From contig DATCJY010000011.1 of NCBI GenBank assembly GCA_036562565.1, forward strand, positions 62,001 through 126,000: DNA of 64,000 nt, written 5' to 3'. The notes under the pieces were generated by a model. That model made no database searches. It saw nothing but the letters and a program-made list of their open reading frames with translations, and was not told where the DNA came from. Below are positions 58,642 through 64,000 of the stretch, piece after piece. This stretch comes from DATCJY01 sp036562565 (GTDB taxonomy: Bacteria; Bacteroidota; Bacteroidia; Flavobacteriales_D; Sanyastnellaceae). The translations under genes were made by a program, and so were the position numbers. Numbering within the stretch: the first letter of the stretch is position 1; each line of letters begins with the position of its first letter.

Positions 58642-59301
58642 CTATCCGGAAGTAGCACGCTCAAGAAACTGACGCACCGCAGTAGCCGCATGATAATGCT
58701 CCAGAACCGTATCCATCAACTTATCGGATACGATAATCTGCGGATCCAACTCCGTCCAATAGTAGAATTGTTTGTTGGCGATAGTTGGCACTTCCTTTAA
58801 GAGCATCTTGTATTCTGCCGGCAATACCTTATTGCGTTCGCCTTTTATCTCCCCCCAGTACTTCTTGAAATCAGGATGATTCAACGCGTTGAGCCATTCC
58901 TTTGGTTTGGCTGCAATGGCATCGCGAATATCCAAAAGCGCTTCCTTGTCGGGCTGATATGCTCCCCCTCCCAATGCCAACTTCTCAGGACCTAATTCCA
59001 CATAAATACCACCTACCTCTTCTACTTTCTTTCCCCTGTTGGAAATGACAGCCGATGCATGCAGCTTATAGGGTGTTTTATCTTTCGAAAACCGGATATC
59101 GCGATTGATGCGGAAGATGCATTCCCCTGGCTTTACATCCACGTTCTTATATAACGCTTTCAGAGCATCCGCTACAAAGACCTCCATGGATTTCTTTACG
59201 CCTATCTCGTAGCGCTTGCGGTGGGCATCAAACCATTCTTTGTTATTGTTGGCAGCCAATTCTTTAAAGAATTGAAGAAAATCCGGTGAGAAATATATCA
59301 T
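58642..59301 (-). CDS. DUF2461 family protein
   Basis: This 219-residue protein matches the TIGR02453/DUF2461 family. It opens with FSPDFLQFFKELAANNNKEWFDAHRKRYE, has ECIFRINRDIRFSKDKTPYKLHASAVI, and then GGIYVELGPEKLALGGGAYQP. The function is unknown in any organism. I chose the ATG at 59301 because a TATTTTTG promoter element lies just upstream (59307-59314), which rules out the longer frame to 59328. The spacing predicts a leaderless mRNA. Confidence 0.88.
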   Translation of the reverse strand: MIYFSPDFLQFFKELAANNNKEWFDAHRKRYEIGVKKSMEVFVADALKALYKNVDVKPGECIFRINRDIRFSKDKTPYKLHASAVISNRGKKVEEVGGIYVELGPEKLALGGGAYQPDKEALLDIRDAIAAKPKEWLNALNHPDFKKYWGEIKGERNKVLPAEYKMLLKEVPTIANKQFYYWTELDPQIIVSDKLMDTVLEHYHAATAVRQFLERATSG

Positions 59302-59306
59302 GGACG

Positions 59307-59314
59307 CAAAAATA
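59307..59314 (-). promoter_or_regulatory. Promoter -7 element of DUF2461, abutting the start
   Basis: TATTTTTG on the minus strand matches TAnnTTTG exactly, and only 5 nt (CGTCC) separate it from the ATG ending at 59301. Confidence 0.5.
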
Positions 59315-59474
59315 AGTTGCCGCCTCACTGCTGATGGTTAATTCACTGAATGTCACATCGGATAAGAACAAATCGCAACTCCTTTGTAACCAATTCTACA
59401 GGAGGGCGTAACACGGATGTATTTTCTACTGTCAATTCATGATAAGTAGTGTTTTTGGTTAAAGGTTAATGCGC

Positions 59475-59508
59475 ACAAGCCCCTTAGAATAATTCCTAAG
59501 GGGCTTGT
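59475..59508. terminator. Terminator-like hairpin after the GT-C gene
   Basis: A 13-bp perfect stem (59475-59487 with 59496-59508) lies 22 nt past the minus-strand stop at 59531. A T run follows it only on the plus strand, so its efficiency on the minus strand is uncertain. Confidence 0.65.
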
Positions 59509-59530
59509 ACCTTTTTATAGTTCAATCCAA

Positions 59531-61117
59531 TTATTCGACTTTGTAGATAAACATCTCCTCCAACTTGTTGTTGGGATTGAGTCTATTGAGCAAGATATCG
59601 AACCACCCGGCTTCTATTTTGGTTTTAAATGTCAAAGTAGGTTTCATCTTCTTTACAGCAGCTACACGCTCTTCCAAATTGTCTTGGTCATAGAAGATGT
59701 AATAATTAGGTTCAGGGCAAGTCATGAGCTTATCTGCATATTCCTTCTCCAATCGGGGCATCTGAGCAATAGCTTCTTGAACATCCACCGCATTATTAAA
59801 CTCATAATAGCGAGTCCATATACCTGAATAAAACTGAGGCAGCATGGAGCCGTGTTCCAAGTGAGTAAACTCCAATGCGTAGTTCTTGCAATCACCTTGC
59901 TCATACAGATACAACATGGATTCCACTCTGCTTCGCTTAGAGTAAGTAAAACACATCACCAGCATACCGATGGTGTTTACAACCCAGAAAGTGGTCCAAC
60001 AAGCGCGCAACAGCTGTCTTCTGTTTTGCCAGAAGGAAGAATTTTTCACGAATTCATTCCAACCAATCACACCAATCATTACCACGAATGGCAATGCAGG
60101 AAGAATGAAACGCTCTTGTCTGTTGGGATACAAAACATGGAATAATACGAATCCCAATACCGGCAATGTGATGATGAGGTAACGCTTGATTTTTCGGAAG
60201 AATCCAAACACCAAAAACAAACTCACCGGTGGGATGATGAACACGCTGATGAAACTCAGGTAAGCAAAAGGCGAACCCGGGTAATCATAGGCATGCTCGG
60301 TATTGTAAGCAAAATATCCTTGCAAGTGTTGGAACGGTTGACCACCCCACAAAATCACATCATCGATTTGTGTAAAGAAGAAAGCAGTAAAAGAAACCAA
60401 ACCAAAGACGATGAAATTCTTGAGGTTGCTATACAGGAGAATAACAACTCCAACCAGCGCAACCCACAATCCCGTCTGAAAGCGCACACCTACTGTGAGC
60501 CCCATCACTGCAGCAGCAAGAACAATCGTAGACAGCTTCCAATCGATGGATAGAATACCGAGTTTGGATGCTAAGGCTGTAGTTCTTTCTGCAGTTCTTG
60601 CTCGCTTGAGCAAGACCCAGTAACCTATCAACAGCGGAGGCACGCATACAAACTCCACCAAGTTACGCACCGAGAAGTTCGGCATAATGGCGATGGTTGC
60701 AAGCAGTATTCCTACCAAGGTGGCATTCTTCTTATTGGTCAAGAGATCAGTAATCTTGAAGCCGTAATATACAATGAGCAAGGAGTACAGTCCTTGTATC
60801 AAGCGGATGAGATACATCTGCGCATCGGGGTTCTCCATCCCCAATACATTGAATATCTTGAAGAACAAGGCCAAGAAACCGAGATAGAAGAAGCTAATTG
60901 GTTCTGGATGCGGACGATCATTACCTATACCGGGTAGCCAATTGTTGAAATTGCTTCCGTCAGCCCAACTGCTTGCCGGTTCCACGGTGAGAAAATGATC
61001 ATCGTGCATCATGTATCCTTTGGCAAAGAATACTGCAAGCAAACGAACAACCAATGCGAGTAGCATCACTGCTTGCAATGGTCGTTCATTAAAAAAATTG
61101 ACAATACGTTTTATCAT
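59531..61117 (-). CDS. GT-C fold membrane glycosyltransferase (ALG9/GPI-mannosyltransferase-like)
   Basis: This 528-residue integral membrane protein has about eleven helices. After the first one, the catalytic acidic pair D39-D40 (GYMMHDDHFLTVEP) lies on the external side, as in GT-C enzymes using polyprenyl-phosphate sugars. The late HVLYPNRQERFILPALPFVVM resembles the conserved HxEERF segment of ALG9 and PIG-B (GT22) mannosyltransferases. A soluble domain of about 110 residues ends the protein. The substrate may be a membrane lipid or a cell-surface glycan. It lies 9 nt downstream of the carboxylase gene on the same strand. Confidence 0.8.
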   Translation of the reverse strand: MIKRIVNFFNERPLQAVMLLALVVRLLAVFFAKGYMMHDDHFLTVEPASSWADGSNFNNWLPGIGNDRPHPEPISFFYLGFLALFFKIFNVLGMENPDAQMYLIRLIQGLYSLLIVYYGFKITDLLTNKKNATLVGILLATIAIMPNFSVRNLVEFVCVPPLLIGYWVLLKRARTAERTTALASKLGILSIDWKLSTIVLAAAVMGLTVGVRFQTGLWVALVGVVILLYSNLKNFIVFGLVSFTAFFFTQIDDVILWGGQPFQHLQGYFAYNTEHAYDYPGSPFAYLSFISVFIIPPVSLFLVFGFFRKIKRYLIITLPVLGFVLFHVLYPNRQERFILPALPFVVMIGVIGWNEFVKNSSFWQNRRQLLRACWTTFWVVNTIGMLVMCFTYSKRSRVESMLYLYEQGDCKNYALEFTHLEHGSMLPQFYSGIWTRYYEFNNAVDVQEAIAQMPRLEKEYADKLMTCPEPNYYIFYDQDNLEERVAAVKKMKPTLTFKTKIEAGWFDILLNRLNPNNKLEEMFIYKVE

Positions 61118-61126
61118 TTTTCAGGA

Positions 61127-62770
61127 TTAAGTCTGAATCACTCCAACATTGTACTGGCGTTCCGCAGGAGCATTGTTTGCTGCCTCAATTCCCATGCTAA
61201 TCCACTTGCGGGTATCAACCGGGTCAATCACAGCATCAAGCCATAAGCGGGCTGCAGCATAGTATGGAGAGATTTGCGCATCATAACGCTCTTTAATCTT
61301 GTTATAAAGTTCCTCCTCGCGCTCTTTGGTGATTTCTTCACCTTTGGCCTTCAGAGAAGCCACTTCAATCTGAAGCAATACCTTGGCAGCTTGCGCACCG
61401 CCCATTACTGCCACTTGAGCAGTAGGCCAACCAATGATTAGGCGTGGGTCATAAGCTTTGCCGCACATTGCATAGTTACCGGCACCATAGCTGTTACCCA
61501 TGATAACGGTAAACTTGGGCACCACACTGTTGCTTTGTGCATTCACCATTTTCGCACCGTCTTTGATGATACCGGCATGCTCACTGCGAGACCCTACCAT
61601 AAATCCGGTAACATCCTGCAGGAATACCAATGGAATATTTTTCTGATTGCAGTTCATGATGAAGCGAGCAGCCTTGTCAGCACTGTCGTTGTATATCACA
61701 CCACCCAACTGCATTCCTTCTTTCTTGCTTTTCACCATGAGGCGTTGGTTGGCCACAATCCCCACACTCCAACCATCGATGCGCGCATTGCAGCAAATGA
61801 TTGTCTTACCGTAATCCGGTTTGTATTCATCAAACTCACCTTTATCTACGAGGCGTTTGATAACTTCATAGACATTGTAGGGCTTCACACGGTCATCAGG
61901 AATAATACCGTAAAGCTCCTTGGGGTCACCCAAAGGTGGTTCACTCTTGATGCGATCGAAACCGGCTTTTGGTCCAAGGCTCCCCATTTTGTCTATGATA
62001 TTCTTGATGCGATCCAACGCATCTTTATCGTCTTTGGCTTTAAAGTCAGTAACACCGCTAATTTCACAATGCGTACTAGCACCACCCAATGTTTCATTAT
62101 CGATATCCTCACCGATAGCGGCTTTTACAAGATAAGAACCGGCTAAGAAGATGGTGCCAGTCTTGTCCACAATCATGGCCTCATCGCTCATGATGGGCAA
62201 ATAAGCACCACCTGCCACGCAACTTCCCATAATGGCGGCAATCTGTGGAATGCCGCGAGAACTCATAATCGCATTGTTTCTAAAAATGCGACCGAAGTGT
62301 TCTTTATCAGGGAAAATTTCATCTTGCATAGGCAAGTAAACACCTGCGCTATCTACAAGATAAATGATTGGCAGGCGGTTCTCCATGGCAATCTCTTGCG
62401 CTCTGAGGTTCTTTTTGCCCGTAATAGGGAACCAAGCCCCGGCCTTTACAGTCGCATCATTGGCTACTACAATGCATTGCTTCTTTCTGATGTATCCGAT
62501 GACTACAACCACACCACCAGAAGGACAACCACCATGCTCTTCGTACATGCCGTCACCGGCCAACGCACCAATTTCTATTTGAGGAGCGCCCTTGTCGAGC
62601 AGGTAATCGATGCGTTCACGAGCGGTCATCTTTCCCTTTTCGTGCTCTTTCTCAATACGCTTTTTTCCACCTCCCTCGTAGACTTTGTCCAACTTGCGTT
62701 GAAGCTGCCCAACGAGCTGCATCATCTTGTCTTCGTTGTGATTGAATTCTAATTCTTGTGCTGTAGCCAT
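61127..62770 (-). CDS. Acyl-CoA carboxylase carboxyltransferase (beta) subunit
   Basis: This 547-residue subunit transfers a carboxyl group from biotin to an acyl-CoA. Crotonase-like oxyanion segments are present in both halves (GSCVAGGAYLPIMSDEA and GNSYGAGNYAMCGKAYDPRL). The opening MTARERIDYLLDKG and the VDSAGVYLPMQDEIFPDKEHFGRIFRNNA stretch are closest to methylcrotonyl-CoA carboxylase beta, with propionyl- or geranyl-CoA carboxylase as alternatives. The biotin-carrying alpha subunit gene is not in the window. The promoter TAAATTCG at 62809-62816 lies 38 nt upstream. Confidence 0.92.
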   Translation of the reverse strand: MATAQELEFNHNEDKMMQLVGQLQRKLDKVYEGGGKKRIEKEHEKGKMTARERIDYLLDKGAPQIEIGALAGDGMYEEHGGCPSGGVVVVIGYIRKKQCIVVANDATVKAGAWFPITGKKNLRAQEIAMENRLPIIYLVDSAGVYLPMQDEIFPDKEHFGRIFRNNAIMSSRGIPQIAAIMGSCVAGGAYLPIMSDEAMIVDKTGTIFLAGSYLVKAAIGEDIDNETLGGASTHCEISGVTDFKAKDDKDALDRIKNIIDKMGSLGPKAGFDRIKSEPPLGDPKELYGIIPDDRVKPYNVYEVIKRLVDKGEFDEYKPDYGKTIICCNARIDGWSVGIVANQRLMVKSKKEGMQLGGVIYNDSADKAARFIMNCNQKNIPLVFLQDVTGFMVGSRSEHAGIIKDGAKMVNAQSNSVVPKFTVIMGNSYGAGNYAMCGKAYDPRLIIGWPTAQVAVMGGAQAAKVLLQIEVASLKAKGEEITKEREEELYNKIKERYDAQISPYYAAARLWLDAVIDPVDTRKWISMGIEAANNAPAERQYNVGVIQT

Positions 62771-62808
62771 TATCTATTGAATGGATTTTACATGAAAATT
62801 GTGCTGGG

Positions 62809-62816
62809 CGAATTTA
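62809..62816 (-). promoter_or_regulatory. Promoter -7 element of the acyl-CoA carboxylase gene
   Basis: TAAATTCG on the minus strand matches the TAnnTTCG form and is identical to the element before the Wzm-like gene. Confidence 0.4.
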
Positions 62817-62862
62817 CGGTGGGGCGGGTATTTCAGATGTAACCCTTCACATTCAAAAACAA

Positions 62863-63049
62863 CAAAGGCCACAAAAGGAACAAATGACTCAAAATCAAAC
62901 CATCGCACAAAATACAGTTACAGATGCATCACGTGCACCGGAGGAGCACAATCATCCTAGCCATGATGCAAAATGATTCAAAGGCCACAGTGAGGCGATA
63001 CAACCAATGGAAATGATAAATCATGGTTTGATTTTGCTCTTAGCGTTCC
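62863..63049. repeat. Repeat-rich intergenic segment with imperfect terminal inverted repeats
   Basis: This is the core of the only gene-free stretch over 300 bp (62771-63167). The left arm GGAAC-N8-CAAAATCAAACCAT (62877-62903) is mirrored by ATGGTTTGATTTTG-N8-GTTCC (63023-63049), with both arms perfect and both gaps 8 nt. An 11-bp direct repeat CAAAGGCCACA lies at 62863-62873 and 62979-62989. AAATGAYTCAAA also occurs twice (62882 and 62971). No open frame of note lies inside. It could be a short non-autonomous mobile element or a regulatory RNA fold. Confidence 0.5.
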
Positions 63050-63155
63050 CCCTATACCATTCCCATTACGATTTAACCTGATACCATGTGCTTGGATTGA
63101 CTCATGTTGATTGAAACAGGCTAAAACGCCACCGGCTCGGTTCAAATTAGGTTCC

Positions 63156-63163
63156 TACCTTCG
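63156..63163 (+). promoter_or_regulatory. Promoter -7 element of the binding-protein gene, abutting the start
   Basis: TACCTTCG (TAnnTTCG form) is followed after 4 nt (CACC) by the ATG at 63168. This leaves no room for a leader or riboswitch. Confidence 0.45.
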
Positions 63164-63167
63164 CACC

Positions 63168-64000
63168 ATGCGATTCATCATTTTGTTCTTTACGCTGTGT
63201 GTACTCGCAGCATGCCAGCAGACTCCTAGCGAGCTAACCATGGCGGAGGTGGTTGCTATTGAGCGTCCCACCTACGCGAAAGGCTTTGAAATCCAACACC
63301 TCTCTGATTCGTCTCAACTGATTATACTTTTCAACCTAGAAAGCCCAGGTGACACATTGCAAAAGATTCATTGGAAGCCACGCGAAATCAATAGCATCGC
63401 ATGTGTTTCTACCACGCACATTAGCATGCTCAATCACCTCAATAGGTTGGAAGATTTAAAGGGCGTGGGTTTTGCAGACCGCGTACTCAATCCACAAGCA
63501 CGTGAGCGCATTCAATCGGGGCATATTGCAAACATCAGTACCGGTGAAGACATCGATGCGGAAATCATTTATGGAATGCAACCGCAACTCATGTTCGTCT
63601 ATCCTTTTGGTGGACAGAGCTATGATAGATTTCTCAAGCGCGGCATTGGTTGTGTACAAATCAGCGAATACTTAGAACCACATCCACTAGGCAGAGCCGA
63701 ATGGATCAAAGTGTTTGGTACATTATTAAATGAAAAGGAAAAAGCCGACAGTCTATTTGCTGCAATTGAATCGCAATACAACTTGATCAAGACAACTGTA
63801 CAACAATCAGCACTTAAGCAATCTTCCGTGTTTACCGCCACCTATTCAAATGGTCATTGGTTTTCACCCCCCGGCAATAGTTTTATTGCGCAGGCATTTT
63901 CGGATGCCGGTGCGACATACATCTATGCCGATTCCATCAAGGCCGGTAACATTATTCTACCTTATGAGAAGCTCTACGAGCACGTTTACAATGTGGATTA
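63168..64000 (+). CDS. ABC transporter substrate-binding lipoprotein, BtuF/FepB-like (3' end cut by the window)
   Basis: The visible 277 residues show a lipobox ending at C16 (LAAC) and a periplasmic binding protein of the helical-backbone class III type. Two lobes are seen, with the first ending in the long helix AEWIKVFGTLLNEKEKADSLFAAIESQY, and typical segments are GVGFADRVLNPQ, YGMQPQLMFVYPFGG and IGCVQISEYLEPHPLGRAEW. Family members bind cobalamin, ferric siderophores or heme and pass them to a BtuCD/FecCD transporter, whose genes should lie beyond the right edge. The substrate cannot be told from the sequence. The start is set by the lipobox and the promoter. Confidence 0.85.
   Translation, partial: MRFIILFFTLCVLAACQQTPSELTMAEVVAIERPTYAKGFEIQHLSDSSQLIILFNLESPGDTLQKIHWKPREINSIACVSTTHISMLNHLNRLEDLKGVGFADRVLNPQARERIQSGHIANISTGEDIDAEIIYGMQPQLMFVYPFGGQSYDRFLKRGIGCVQISEYLEPHPLGRAEWIKVFGTLLNEKEKADSLFAAIESQYNLIKTTVQQSALKQSSVFTATYSNGHWFSPPGNSFIAQAFSDAGATYIYADSIKAGNIILPYEKLYEHVYNVD

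Noticed and set aside
62771..63167. A cobalamin riboswitch ahead of the BtuF-like gene
   Set aside because: No B12 box was found, and the promoter element lies 4 nt before the ATG, leaving no leader.

Overview
The window reads as a chromosomal segment of a Bacteroidota bacterium, most like the Flavobacteriales or a neighbouring order with gliding and type IX secretion genes. The reasons are gldA, gldB and gldC homologues, a CHU_C-type C-terminal sorting domain on a giant secreted protein, a DnaE polymerase with a fused N-terminal exonuclease, a lipoprotein with a Pmp3/YqaE tail, scarce Shine-Dalgarno sequences, and promoter -7 elements of the form TAnnTTTG or TAnnTTCG. No rRNA, tRNA, CRISPR array, phage or insertion sequence was seen. 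About 57 genes fill the window densely, and the last one runs off the right edge.

Layout. 0.1-6 kb: purN, then a gliding and secretion neighbourhood (gldA, nadE, a PorT-like beta-barrel, gldB, gldC) and a zinc alcohol dehydrogenase. 6.2-11.7 kb: a three-gene RND efflux operon (adaptor, pump, TolC-like channel). 11.7-14.1 kb: omega-amidase, DedA and aroE. 14.1-26.8 kb: a surface polysaccharide locus with a Wzm/Wzt ABC exporter, seven glycosyltransferase genes (one a GT2-GT4 fusion, one an alpha-1,2-fucosyltransferase) and a secreted beta-mannosidase joined to the operon by a 4-nt stop/start overlap. 26.9-30.1 kb: a DUF6122 membrane protein, a PaaJ/PcaF-like thiolase, a PaaY-like hexapeptide protein and two tandem DUF6265-like lipoproteins. 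30.3-33.6 kb: a 1112-residue CotH-kinase protein probably exported by the type IX system. 33.8-35.3 kb: pyrR-pyrB. 35.4-38.7 kb: small proteins, an acetyltransferase, DUF2306 and threonine aldolase. 38.7-41.8 kb: a subtilase, an outer-membrane protein and a membrane-bound J-domain protein. 42-46.3 kb: dnaE. 46.4-48.3 kb: a carbonic-anhydrase-like protein of unknown function and the Pmp3-tailed lipoprotein. 48.5-52.8 kb: serC-serA-DUF1015-yggS and a small membrane protein. 53-55.7 kb: YihY and an orphan PAS histidine kinase. 55.7-58.5 kb: fadD, a PAP2 phosphatase and crcB on the minus strand. 58.6-62.8 kb: DUF2461, a GT-C mannosyltransferase-like protein and an acyl-CoA carboxylase beta subunit. 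63.2-64 kb: the start of an ABC transporter substrate-binding lipoprotein.

Points most worth following: (1) five genes whose promoter -7 element sits only 4-6 nt before the start codon, which predicts leaderless mRNAs; (2) the carbonic-anhydrase-like protein at 46.4 kb with an altered metal site; (3) the polysaccharide locus with a coupled glycosidase; (4) a repeat-rich 397-bp gap near 62.9 kb with imperfect terminal inverted repeats. Most of the remainder looks like ordinary Bacteroidota core genome. Functions are assigned by recognising families and motifs by eye, without database searches.
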